Part shown: piece after piece, positions 7,370 to 15,099 of the stretch | How positions within the stretch are numbered: the first letter of the stretch is position 1 | Layout of the letters: every line of letters starts with the position of its first letter | NCBI RefSeq assembly: GCF_023822045.1 | Contig: NZ_CP084712.1 | Location: forward strand, 682,001-746,000 | Direction of reading: 5' to 3' | Origin: Sphingopyxis sp. USTB-05 | GTDB taxonomy: Bacteria; Pseudomonadota; Alphaproteobacteria; Sphingomonadales; Sphingomonadaceae | DNA length: 64,000 nt | Made by a program: the position numbers and the translations under genes | The notes under the pieces: generated by a model | Told to the model about the DNA's origin: nothing | The model's input: only the letters and a program-made list of their open reading frames with translations | Databases searched by the model: none

Positions 7370-8139
7370 TGCTGCTGCCGCTTTTGATCGCCGTCGCGCA
7401 GCCTGCCGCCGCGTCCGATCCCATCGTCATCGCGCTTGTCGCGGGCGAGGGTGACCGGAAATGCCTTCCCGACAAAAGCCTGTGCCTCGATGTGCCGGGC
7501 ACGGATGCGGGCGACAGCAGCCTTGTCCTCTCGGCGCCGGACAATGGCGAAGGCGACGATCTCGCGCTGCCCTTTGCCCGGGGCGACGGACAGACGCTGA
7601 ACCTGTGGCCGAATCTGATAGCGGTGCCTTCGCCGGAGGGCGCGGCGCCGGATTCCCGCCAATATCTGATGGGCGTTCTTGTCAGCGCAACCGCGATGTA
7701 TTCGGGCGGCGGTGGCAACGGCAGCCGGCTGCACTTGCTTCGCCTTGACACGACGCCTTCGAACACGCGCCTCGGTGACGAGGTGCTCGATGTCGTTTGG
7801 GACAGCTCGCTGATGATCCGCGCCTGCTTTTCGGAGCAGGATATGAAGGACCGGCGCGAGGCGTGCCACGACGATTATAATTTCACCGGCGCACTGTCCG
7901 CCGGGCCGGCCGAGGCCGGCGAGCTTCCCGCATTGACATATCGTGCGGTCGCGACCGCCTATCCGCGTACATCGCGCCGGTCGCAAGACAACAGCGGCCA
8001 GCGCCTCAAAGCGGCCGACCTCGTTCATGAGAAGGACCCCGAGTGCAGCTACGAACGCACGCTGCGCTATAACCCCGCGACGTCGCGCTATGAAATGGAC
8101 CGGCCGGCGCCCGATTGTTCGGATTATACGACCCCATGA
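7369..8139 (+). CDS. Secreted protein of unknown function
   Basis: About 256 residues. The ATG at 7369 overlaps the previous stop (TGATG); an earlier in-frame ATG at 7354 is also possible. A short signal peptide (MLLPLLIAVAQPAAAS) predicts export. The mature part has several cysteines, including CLPDKSLCLD near the start and CSYERT and CSDY near the end, which could form disulfides. I do not recognise the family. It lies between an MBL-fold hydrolase and a DUF4230 protein with overlapping start/stop codons on both sides, so the three are translated together. Confidence 0.7.
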   Translation: MLLPLLIAVAQPAAASDPIVIALVAGEGDRKCLPDKSLCLDVPGTDAGDSSLVLSAPDNGEGDDLALPFARGDGQTLNLWPNLIAVPSPEGAAPDSRQYLMGVLVSATAMYSGGGGNGSRLHLLRLDTTPSNTRLGDEVLDVVWDSSLMIRACFSEQDMKDRREACHDDYNFTGALSAGPAEAGELPALTYRAVATAYPRTSRRSQDNSGQRLKAADLVHEKDPECSYERTLRYNPATSRYEMDRPAPDCSDYTTP

Positions 8140-8771
8140 CCACGTCCCCCGCGCGCCTCGCCCCCCGCCTGATCCTGCTCGCCGCCGCGGCAATGCTGCT
8201 CGTCGCCGTCTGGTGGGCGATCGCGGCCTGGCAGGACTGGCAAAAGGGCTATGATCCCGAAACCGTCGTCGCGGCGAGCCTGCAGGGACTGCAGGAACAG
8301 AATGTCCTCGTTCCCTTCACCGCGCGCTATGTCGCGGTCGTGACCTCGACGCAGAGCCGGCTGGGGCTGAGCGCGAAGAAGACGCTGATCATGCCGGGGA
8401 CGGTGCGCTACGAACTCGACCTCGGCAAACTCAAACAGTCCGATCTCGACTGGGATGCTACGACCAGCGCGCTCACCGTGACCTTGCCGCCGCTCCGGCT
8501 CGCAGGGCCCGAAATCGATATCGACGCGATCAGCGAATATCGCGACGGCGAGATATTGCTGACGCTAACCGATGCCGAACGCACGCTCGACGCCGCGAAC
8601 CGCAAGCGCGCGCAGGAAGAACTGATCGCGCAGGCGAAGGGCGCGACGCCGATGCGGCTTGCGCAAGGTGCGGCACGCACCGCGGTCGAACAAAGCTTTG
8701 CGATGCCGCTGAAGGCAGCGGGGATCGATGCAAAGGTCACCGCGCGTTTCGCCGAAGCCCCGACTGGGTAA
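8136..8771 (+). CDS. DUF4230 membrane-anchored protein
   Basis: About 211 residues from the ATG at 8136, which overlaps the preceding stop as ATGA. One N-terminal membrane helix (about 11-31) is followed by a soluble domain with the DUF4230 pattern: an LQEQNVLVPFTARYVAVVTS stretch, YELDLGKLKQSDLDWD, a beta-rich LTVTLPPLRLAG section and a long C-terminal helix region rich in Ala and charged residues. The family has no established function and is found in many bacteria as a single-pass envelope protein. It is the last gene of the three-gene overlap set starting at the MBL-fold hydrolase. Confidence 0.75.
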   Translation: MTTSPARLAPRLILLAAAAMLLVAVWWAIAAWQDWQKGYDPETVVAASLQGLQEQNVLVPFTARYVAVVTSTQSRLGLSAKKTLIMPGTVRYELDLGKLKQSDLDWDATTSALTVTLPPLRLAGPEIDIDAISEYRDGEILLTLTDAERTLDAANRKRAQEELIAQAKGATPMRLAQGAARTAVEQSFAMPLKAAGIDAKVTARFAEAPTG

Positions 8772-8837
8772 ATCCCGGGCTTTCCGTCGTTTCAACGCTG
8801 CGTTATTCTCCCTCCGGGTCGGGCAGGGGGAACTCGC

Positions 8838-9548
8838 ATGGCTAGCACCGCAGGCGGCGCCGCGCGCGCCGAGCTTTTTTGGCATCGCATGGCGATCGGC
8901 CTCGCAATCTTCATCGTTCTCGGTTTCCTGCAATTTGCGCTGAGGGGCTTCGTCGATCCGGTCGCGGCGCCCTTCTGGGTCCATCTGCACGGGGTCGCCA
9001 TGTTGACATGGCTTGCGCTGCTGATCGTCCAGCCGACGCTCGTCTCGCGCGATAATCTCGCGCTTCATCGCAAACTCGGCTGGGCTGGCGCGGCGCTTGC
9101 GATGCTCATAACCTGTCTCGGCATTTTTACCGGCGTCGCGTCGCTCGTCCTGGGTCGCTTTCCGCCCTTTTTCACTCCGCCCTATTTCCTGGCATTGACG
9201 GCCGTGGAGTCGCTGGTCTTCGGCCTGATGGTATGGGCGGCGGTCCGCCGTCGGCACACAACTGCATGGCATCGGCGCCTGATGATCGGCGCGACGATCG
9301 TCATTCTCGAACCCGCGCTCGGCCGCATCCTGCCGATGCCGCTGATGATCGGCTGGTCGGATATTCCCATCGGACTGATCCAGCTTGGCGTCGTCGGCAT
9401 CATCGCGCTCTACGATCGCCGCACGCTTGGCCGCGTCCATCCGGCGACAAAGGCGATCGCGGCGATTATCATCGCGGTCCGCGTCACCATCTACGTGCTG
9501 GCGATGACACCCCCCGTCATTGCGCTCGCGGAGCGGCTGGCCGGTTGA
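8838..9548 (+). CDS. Polytopic membrane protein of unknown function
   Basis: 236 residues, preceded by AGGGGG. About six hydrophobic segments are visible (around 17-36, 48-66, 80-103, 113-130, 143-165, 170-187, and a last one near 205-225). Conserved-looking histidines sit at helix ends (FWVHLHG, LALHRKLGW, TTAWHRRLMIG). This pattern resembles small heme- or quinone-linked membrane proteins of the DUF2306 type, but I cannot assign a family with confidence. It lies alone between the DUF4230 gene and nadA, 66 bp downstream of the former. Confidence 0.7.
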   Translation: MASTAGGAARAELFWHRMAIGLAIFIVLGFLQFALRGFVDPVAAPFWVHLHGVAMLTWLALLIVQPTLVSRDNLALHRKLGWAGAALAMLITCLGIFTGVASLVLGRFPPFFTPPYFLALTAVESLVFGLMVWAAVRRRHTTAWHRRLMIGATIVILEPALGRILPMPLMIGWSDIPIGLIQLGVVGIIALYDRRTLGRVHPATKAIAAIIIAVRVTIYVLAMTPPVIALAERLAG

Positions 9549-9619
9549 TAGCCGAATTGCCCTGCGGCGGGCAGCGGTGTAGGGGGTGCGCCAAGGCTGA
9601 AGCCATATAAGGAAAAGCG

Positions 9620-10609
9620 ATGACTGCTCCCGTTCGCGAGAATCTCTCGGGCCTCGACCTGCGCGCCGAAATCGAGCGCCTGCGCAAGGAGCGCAACGCC
9701 GTCATCCTCGCGCATTATTACCAGAAGCCGGAGATTCAGGATCTGGCCGATTTCGTCGGTGACTCGCTCGAACTATCGCGCAAGGCGGCCGACACCGACG
9801 CCGACGTCATCGCGTTCTGCGGCGTCAAGTTCATGGCGGAGACCGCGAAGATACTCAGCCCCGAAAAGACCGTGATCCTGCCCGACATGGATGCAGGGTG
9901 CAGCCTCGAGGATAGCTGCCCTCCCGAACAGTTTAAGCGTTTCCGCGAAGCGCACCCGAACCATATCGCGCTGACCTACATCAACTGCTCGGCAGCGGTG
10001 AAGGCACTCAGCGACATCATCGTCACCTCGTCGAGCGCCGAGACGATCATCAGTCAGATTCCCGAGGACCAGCCGATCATCTTCGGCCCCGACCGGCACC
10101 TCGGCGGCTATCTCAACCGCAAGTTCGGCCGCGAAATGCTGCTGTGGCCGGGCGTGTGTATCGTCCACGAAGCGTTCAGCGAAACCGAACTGATCAAGCT
10201 CAAGGCGCAGCATCCGGGCGCGCCGGTTGCAGCGCACCCCGAATGCCCGCCGCACATCGTCGACCACGCCGATTATGTCGGATCGACCAGCGGCATCCTG
10301 CAGTTCGCGAAGAGCTTTCCCGGCGACACGCTGATCGTCGCGACCGAGCCGCACATCATCCACCAGATGGAACTTGCGTTGCCCGAGAAGAATTTCATCG
10401 GCGCCCCCGGTGCCGACGGCAACTGCAACTGCAACATCTGCCCCTATATGGCGCTCAACACGATGGAAAAGCTCTACATCGCGCTGCGCGACCTCAAGCC
10501 GCAGATCGAGATGGAGGAAGGGCTCCGCCTCGCCGCGCGCAAGAGCCTCGACCGGATGCTCGAAATGGCTTCGGGAACGGTCGGCAAGGGCGATCTCGGC
10601 AAGCGATAA
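9620..10609 (+). CDS. nadA: Quinolinate synthase
   Basis: 329 residues. NadA condenses iminoaspartate with dihydroxyacetone phosphate to quinolinate in NAD biosynthesis, using an oxygen-sensitive [4Fe-4S] cluster in the cytosol. Family motifs are clear: ILAHYYQKPEIQDLADFVGD near the start, the MDAGCSLEDSC segment, HPECPPHIVDHADYVGSTSG, and the DGNCNCNICPYMALN segment that supplies the last cluster cysteine. Length is normal. AAGGAAAA lies 5 bp before the start. nadB and nadC are not in the window, so the pathway genes are dispersed. It appears to be monocistronic. Confidence 0.96.
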   Translation: MTAPVRENLSGLDLRAEIERLRKERNAVILAHYYQKPEIQDLADFVGDSLELSRKAADTDADVIAFCGVKFMAETAKILSPEKTVILPDMDAGCSLEDSCPPEQFKRFREAHPNHIALTYINCSAAVKALSDIIVTSSSAETIISQIPEDQPIIFGPDRHLGGYLNRKFGREMLLWPGVCIVHEAFSETELIKLKAQHPGAPVAAHPECPPHIVDHADYVGSTSGILQFAKSFPGDTLIVATEPHIIHQMELALPEKNFIGAPGADGNCNCNICPYMALNTMEKLYIALRDLKPQIEMEEGLRLAARKSLDRMLEMASGTVGKGDLGKR

Positions 10610-10736
10610 CTTCCGATGTCCGGCCGCGATGTCGCATTCGCGAAAAATGATATAGGTTCCGCCTCCTAAGGCGCGAGTCTCGCCCCCCGTGCGAGCGTCT
10701 GACGGCGAATTCTTGCGTCTGGCAGGAGGTAATCGC

Positions 10737-11858
10737 ATGGCAGAAGATTGGCTGGCGGATGTCAGGAAATATGTCGCGGACGCCGATGAGACGGTGGTGT
10801 CGGCGATCGTCAAATATCTCGGCATAGCGCTCAGAAACCGCGACTCCTCGCTCGTTTCCTTTTCCGACAAAAAGGAAACCGACCGCGTTCGCGAAAATTT
10901 CCTCAAAAAGAAGCTTGGGCTGACCGACGACGATGCCACGCTTGATGCAGCGATCGCAGGCGTCGGTGAACGGATGAAGGAAGACCGGACCAAGAACCGC
11001 GTCACCGTCTATTATCTCCTCGCGCAACATTTCGGCCTGCTCACGCTCTTTGGCGGCGCTGCGGGTGCGGCTGGTGCGGCGGGCGCTGCTGCCGGCTTCG
11101 CAGCCGTTGGCGGTACGGATGACGATTCGGGCAAGGATGATGACACGACATCGGCCGTTCCGCTCGCCGCCGCGGGTCTAGCCGGTGCGTCGGCCATTCC
11201 GGCTGCAGCGGCCCCGCCACCCGCTGCTTCGCCTGCTCCCGCACCGTCGGTGGCGGCTCCGGCTCCGTCGGCAGCCAGTCCGCAAACAGCCTATTCGGGC
11301 GGAGACGGAGACAGTGGGAAGGGGGGTGGGTTGGGGTGGCTGCCATGGCTTTTGCTGTTGCTGTTGCTCGCGGCGCTTTTGTTCTTTGGCCTGCGCTATT
11401 GTTCGAAGCAGGAGGCCGCGGTGGCCCCGGCCGCCGACGAGGCCGCGATCAGCGAGACCGTCGCGCCCACCGAACCGGCAACGGCCCCGGTCGCTGCCAT
11501 CCCCGAGGGTTCCGGCGTCGTCGCGGCCGACCGCGAGGGCAAACCGATGCTGACGGTCTATTTCGATACGGGCAAATCGGAGGTGTCGAACGATCTGACG
11601 ACCGCGGCATCGGCGGTGAAGGCCTATCTCGACGGCAACCCGGCGGCGACGATCGCGGTGTCGGGTTATAATGACCCGACGGGTAACGCGGCGGCCAACG
11701 CCGAATTGTCGAAGAATCGCGCCCAGAGCGTCAAGGCCGCGCTCGAGAAGCTCGGCTTCGCGGCCGACCGGGTCTTGCTCGAAAAGCCGGCCGAGGCGAC
11801 GACCACGGGAACCGATAATTCGGCGGCGCGCCGTGTCGAGGTTACCGTGAAGGGCTGA
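10737..11858 (+). CDS. OmpA-family protein with N-terminal DUF2853 domain
   Basis: 373 residues from the ATG at 10737, with GGAGGT 6 bp upstream. The N-terminal part (about 1-105) matches DUF2853, a small domain otherwise usually found alone (KKETDRVRENFLKKKLGL, then TVYYLLAQHF). It is followed by an Ala/Pro-rich linker, a membrane helix at about 202-219 (leucine-rich, next to RYCSKQ) and a C-terminal OmpA peptidoglycan-binding domain (LTVYFDTGKSEVSNDL to SAARRVEVTV). The DUF2853 part should be cytoplasmic and the OmpA part periplasmic, so the protein could link a cytosolic partner to the cell wall. A strong terminator follows. Confidence 0.85.
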   Translation: MAEDWLADVRKYVADADETVVSAIVKYLGIALRNRDSSLVSFSDKKETDRVRENFLKKKLGLTDDDATLDAAIAGVGERMKEDRTKNRVTVYYLLAQHFGLLTLFGGAAGAAGAAGAAAGFAAVGGTDDDSGKDDDTTSAVPLAAAGLAGASAIPAAAAPPPAASPAPAPSVAAPAPSAASPQTAYSGGDGDSGKGGGLGWLPWLLLLLLLAALLFFGLRYCSKQEAAVAPAADEAAISETVAPTEPATAPVAAIPEGSGVVAADREGKPMLTVYFDTGKSEVSNDLTTAASAVKAYLDGNPAATIAVSGYNDPTGNAAANAELSKNRAQSVKAALEKLGFAADRVLLEKPAEATTTGTDNSAARRVEVTVKG

Positions 11859-11881
11859 TCGCTCATCGAGCGTGAAGAAAG

Positions 11882-11908
11882 CGGGGCCCGCGGGTCCCGT
11901 TTTTTTTT
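11882..11908 (+). terminator. Rho-independent terminator after the OmpA-family gene
   Basis: A GC-rich hairpin at 11882-11899 (CGGGGC pairing with GTCCCG across a short loop) is followed by nine T at 11900-11908. Confidence 0.85.
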
Positions 11909-11911
11909 GTT

Positions 11912-12060
11912 GAGTCGCGACTCGCAGGACCGAAAATCGACTCGGCCCGGGCCCCCCGCTTCGCGAGTCGGTCCCGATTTTGAATCCGAAAATGCTGCAT
12001 CGCTGTTACAAAAATGCTGCGATGAATCCGCTTGTTGCTAATGCCGGACTTATCCACAAG
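11912..12060. promoter_or_regulatory. Cluster of GANTC (CcrM) sites with a DnaA-box-like sequence
   Basis: Six GANTC sites occur within 117 bp, starting at 11912, 11919, 11939, 11965, 11982 and 12024. The first two form the palindrome GAGTCGCGACTC. The sequence AAAATGCTGC is repeated at 11989-11998 and 12011-12020, and a perfect TTATCCACA lies at 12050-12058. CcrM methylates GANTC in alphaproteobacteria and marks cell-cycle-controlled promoters. The base composition is AT-richer than the flanks. It begins the 1.06-kb region without a supported protein gene (11859-12919). Confidence 0.45.
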
Positions 12061-12363
12061 CGCACGCGGTTCGGGCTGGGTTTTCGCGCATTTTTTGTTG
12101 GCGACCCGAAAGCTTCATGTCAGCTTCAAATCATCGGAAGACAGAGACGACAGACCACCGGGACATCAAGGGTAGTTGCAAGACTAGCCAGAAGAGAACG
12201 GACGGATTGACGAGGAACTCTAACGATAGTCTGGTCACGGAACGTAGCGATTCCCACGAGTTGATGCGAACCCGATCGGATACAGGAAATGCAGTCCATC
12301 GCTTGGGCAGCGACTGCTTCGGCAGACGCAGGAAGAGATGATGAAGGGCTTTCCAGGTGCGGC

Positions 12364-12530
12364 CGGCCCCCGAAAGGGGGCCGACCAAACCGTCGCCGGA
12401 TTGTTCCGGCGTGCGCCGCAACGCATCGTTTTGCGGGCTGCTGATCGAAAGAGAAGCGGACCGGGATGAAGTGGAGCGGAGTGCGTGGGGCAAAGCCGGA
12501 TAGTGGGGGTTGGCAGCGATGCCGGCCCCC
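12364..12530. other. Series of stable hairpins, possible non-coding RNA
   Basis: Three hairpins stand in a row: 8 perfect pairs around a GAAA loop (12364-12383), 7 perfect pairs around a 4-base loop (12394-12411), and a 10-pair stem with two G-T pairs (12505-12530), followed on the plus strand by a weak T-rich tail. Open frames here are short and lack ribosome binding sites. Sequence from about 12061 to 12350 is less GC-rich than the surrounding genes. I could not match it to tmRNA, RNase P RNA, SRP RNA or 6S RNA by eye. Confidence 0.4.
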
Positions 12531-12570
12531 ATTTCGTTTGCGCATCGCGCCAAACGCCGCGCATCACGGT

Positions 12571-12636
12571 CCGCAACCGCAACCGCAACCGCAACCGCAA
12601 CCGCAACCGCAACCGCAACCGCAACCGCAACCGCAA
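12571..12636. repeat. Hexanucleotide tandem repeat, 11 units of CCGCAA
   Basis: Eleven perfect head-to-tail copies of CCGCAA without any interruption, in non-coding sequence. Perfect short tandem repeats change copy number by slippage, so the length may differ between strains. Open frames across it read as Ala-Val or Arg-Asn repeats and are artefacts. Confidence 0.97.
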
Positions 12637-12679
12637 CCTGCCAGGCCCTGGCCCTGGACCCTCCATTTATTTTCGACCC

Positions 12680-12695
12680 TGTGACTTTCGTCACA
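12680..12695. promoter_or_regulatory. CRP-like binding site
   Basis: TGTGA-N6-TCACA, a perfect match to the classical CRP/FNR-family palindrome. It lies 225 bp before the first GlsB-type gene, just after the hexanucleotide repeat. Whether it controls that gene or a transcript in between is open. Confidence 0.5.
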
Positions 12696-12919
12696 CCAGC
12701 GTCAAACGCGGCTGCTTAGTGGCGTCTTGCGACCCGGAGACGTTCCCGATCAGGAACCGATCCCCCTTTCCCGGCCGAGCTCACACGGGCCGGCCGGGAA
12801 CCTTTCGCTTCCGAACGGCATTGTCTCGATATCGCTCAGGCGTTGTCCAGGCACGACCGGACGTTTCGATAATCGCCCGTCGCCGGCGTGTTCCCGGCCG
12901 GGCCAGGGAAGGGAAAAAC

Positions 12920-13183
12920 ATGGGTCTGATCATCACATTGATCGTCGGCGGCATCATTGGCTGGCTGGCGAGCATCGTCATGCGCACCGACGCGCAACAG
13001 GGCATCATTCTGAATATCGTTGTCGGGATCGTCGGCGCATTCCTCGGAAATTTCCTCGGCAGCTTCTTCGGCATGGGCGCCAGCCTCGACGCCTTCAGTC
13101 CGATAGGATTGCTCTGGGCCTTCATCGGCGCGGTGGTGCTTTTGGGTATAATCAACCTTTTCCGCCGTGGCAGCGTTCGCTGA
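12920..13183 (+). CDS. GlsB/YeaQ/YmgE-family stress membrane protein
   Basis: 87 residues, the normal length of this family (transglycosylase-associated). Three hydrophobic segments span almost the whole protein. Family signatures are IVGGIIGWLASIVMRTDAQQ near the start and a Gly-rich second segment. AGGGAAGGG lies just before the ATG. Members are small inner-membrane proteins induced by stress; the biochemical role is unknown. A paralogue follows 117 bp downstream on the same strand. Confidence 0.92.
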   Translation: MGLIITLIVGGIIGWLASIVMRTDAQQGIILNIVVGIVGAFLGNFLGSFFGMGASLDAFSPIGLLWAFIGAVVLLGIINLFRRGSVR

Positions 13184-13300
13184 AACGCAGGGCGGTCGAG
13201 AAATCCGCTTTCGCCATTTCACTAGGCGATTGCAGATATTTGAGTTAGCATCCTTGGGCCTGTTCTATCAGGCGCCATAATGATCGTAGGGGGTCAGAAC

Positions 13301-13573
13301 ATGATTGATTTCATTATCGCACTTGTCATGGGCGGCGTCATCGGCTGGCTTGCCAGCATCGTGATGCGCACCGATGCCCAGCAAGGCATCTTTCTGAACA
13401 TCATTGTCGGTTGCGTCGGTTCAATCCTCGGCCGGCTGTTGCTCGGCGGTGTCTTCGGCGGCGGTCACCTGCGCGGCGACGCTTTCGATTGGCGGACGCT
13501 GGTAACGGCCTTCATTGGCGCGATCATCCTGCTCGCGATCGTAAACCTCATCAGGCGCGGCCGGGTTCGCTGA
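13301..13573 (+). CDS. GlsB/YeaQ/YmgE-family stress membrane protein, second copy
   Basis: 90 residues from the ATG at 13301, preceded by AGGGGG; an earlier ATG at 13280 has no good site. It shares GWLASIVMRTDAQQGI with the preceding protein and the same three-helix plan, ending in NLIRRGRVR. The pair is a tandem duplication with clear divergence in the middle segment. A terminator at 13614-13646 follows, so both copies may be on one transcript. Confidence 0.9.
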   Translation: MIDFIIALVMGGVIGWLASIVMRTDAQQGIFLNIIVGCVGSILGRLLLGGVFGGGHLRGDAFDWRTLVTAFIGAIILLAIVNLIRRGRVR

Positions 13574-13613
13574 TCGCCAACCGCCGGTCCGTCAAGCGAT
13601 CGGCGCGATGAAA

Positions 13614-13646
13614 GGGGCGGCCGCCGCAAGGCGCGCCGCCCTTTTT
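13614..13646 (+). terminator. Rho-independent terminator after the GlsB pair
   Basis: GGGCGGC at 13615-13621 pairs with GCCGCCC at 13635-13641, followed by five T (13642-13646). The rest of the gap up to 13857 holds an AT-rich stretch near 13744-13770 that could contain the efflux promoter; nothing else is visible. Confidence 0.8.
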
Positions 13647-13857
13647 CACGCCTGTAAACGCTGGAAATTGTACGAAGACAAGCCTATGAGCCGCGATCCG
13701 GGGCGCGGGGGGATGGCGAAGTTTCGCCTCTTGCCAGTGGTGATTTAATTAGGTAATACACCTCATACGGGATTTGATCCTGTCGTGCGGGGTTGAGGGG
13801 ACAGGCGCGGTTGCGCCTGCCGCGCCGGTATGCCGCGCGAGACAGGGAGGATTAGGC

Positions 13858-15051
13858 GTGAACTACGAGCGGAAAGTGGAAGCGATGGACAGCCTGGCGG
13901 GCACGCAGAGCTATTATCAGGAGGCGGACGACAGCCGCCGCAAACGGACATTTCTGATCGTGGCGCTGGTGTTGATCGCGCTCGCGCTCGGCGCCACCTA
14001 TTACGCCTTTACCCACGGCAAGGGCGCGGCTGATGCCGGAGGGCAGGGCGCGGCGGCGATCCCGAATGTCACCGTGGTCATTCCCGGCCGTGTGTCGGTC
14101 GAAGCAGTGATTTCCGCCAACGGCACGATCGCGGCACGTCGCGAAATGCCGGTCGGCGTCGCGGGCGAGGGCGGACAGGTCGTTCGCGTGCTCGTCGAGC
14201 CCGGCCAGTGGGTCGGCGCGGGACAGGCGCTGGCGGTCATCGATCGCTCGGTGCAGACGCAGCAGGCGGCGAGCCTCGCGGCATCGATCCGCGTTGCGCA
14301 GGCCGATGCCAATCTGGCGCAAGCCGAACTGGAACGCGCGCAGGCGCTTGTCGGACGCGGCTTCATCTCGAAAGCCGACATGGATCGCAAGCGCGCAACG
14401 CGCGATGCCGCCAATGCGCGCGTCCGTGTCGCGCAGGCGCAATATGGCGAGGCCACCGCACGCAACGAGCGCCTGAACATCGTCGCGCCCGCGGCAGGCC
14501 TGGTGCTGACGCGCCAGGTTGAACCGGGCCAGATCGTCGGCGCCGGCAGCGGCATCCTGTTCCGGATGGCGCGCGGCGGCGAGATGGAGATGCTGGCGCA
14601 AATGGCAGAGGCCGATCTGGCCCGCGTCAAGGTCGGTACGCGCGCGACGGTGACGCCGGTCGGCACCGATGCTCAGATTGCCGGGCAGGTCTGGCAGAAG
14701 TCGCCGGTGATCAACATGGATACCCGTCAGGGCACGGTCCGCATCGCGGTCCCGTACAGCGAGGCTTTGCGTCCGGGCGGTTTCGCCGACGCGCGGCTGA
14801 TCGCGGGAACCGCCGAAGCTCCGCTGCTTCCCGAAAGCGCGGTGCAGAGCGGTCCCGAGGGCAATTTCGTGCTGATCGTCGATGCCAATAACGTCATCAA
14901 GCGGCAGCCGGTGAAGGTCGGCACCGTGACCGATGGCGGCGTGTCGATCGCGTCGGGCCTGACGGGCACCGAAAAGGTCGTGGCGCTGGCTGGCGCGTTC
15001 CTCAACCCTGGCGACAAGGTGAAGCCGGTGGTTCAGAAAACCTCGCAATAA
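13858..15051 (+). CDS. RND efflux periplasmic adaptor (membrane fusion protein)
   Basis: 397 residues from a GTG at 13858, chosen because GGGAGG lies 7 bp upstream; the ATG at 13885 is the alternative. One N-terminal membrane helix (about 30-50) is followed by the adaptor domains: a biotinyl-lipoyl half (EGGQVVRVLVEPGQWVGAGQ), an alpha-helical hairpin (about 140-195), the second lipoyl half (LNIVAPAAGLVLTRQVEPGQ), a beta-barrel and a membrane-proximal domain. It bridges the pump in the next gene to an outer-membrane channel. No channel gene is adjacent, so a TolC-type protein must come from elsewhere. The gap to the pump is 48 bp. Confidence 0.93.
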   Translation: MNYERKVEAMDSLAGTQSYYQEADDSRRKRTFLIVALVLIALALGATYYAFTHGKGAADAGGQGAAAIPNVTVVIPGRVSVEAVISANGTIAARREMPVGVAGEGGQVVRVLVEPGQWVGAGQALAVIDRSVQTQQAASLAASIRVAQADANLAQAELERAQALVGRGFISKADMDRKRATRDAANARVRVAQAQYGEATARNERLNIVAPAAGLVLTRQVEPGQIVGAGSGILFRMARGGEMEMLAQMAEADLARVKVGTRATVTPVGTDAQIAGQVWQKSPVINMDTRQGTVRIAVPYSEALRPGGFADARLIAGTAEAPLLPESAVQSGPEGNFVLIVDANNVIKRQPVKVGTVTDGGVSIASGLTGTEKVVALAGAFLNPGDKVKPVVQKTSQ

Positions 15052-15099
15052 TCGGCCGAACGGCACGCATAGAGATTTAGTGCACAAGGGCGTTTGATC

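Noticed and set aside
11863..12057. 64-codon minus-strand frame
   Set aside because: It crosses the terminator at 11882-11908 and the GANTC cluster and has no ribosome binding site.
12571..12636. Possible CRISPR array
   Set aside because: The units are 6 bp, head to tail, with no spacers and no cas genes in the window.
12131..12694. Open frames reading as Ala-Val or Arg-Asn repeats on both strands
   Set aside because: They come from the CCGCAA tandem array, have no ribosome binding site and no plausible start, and cross several strong hairpins.
12757..12830. GGAAC boxes that could be EcfG (general stress) promoters before the GlsB genes
   Set aside because: No GTT-type -10 box lies at 16-17 bp from either GGAAC, so they do not form a promoter pair.
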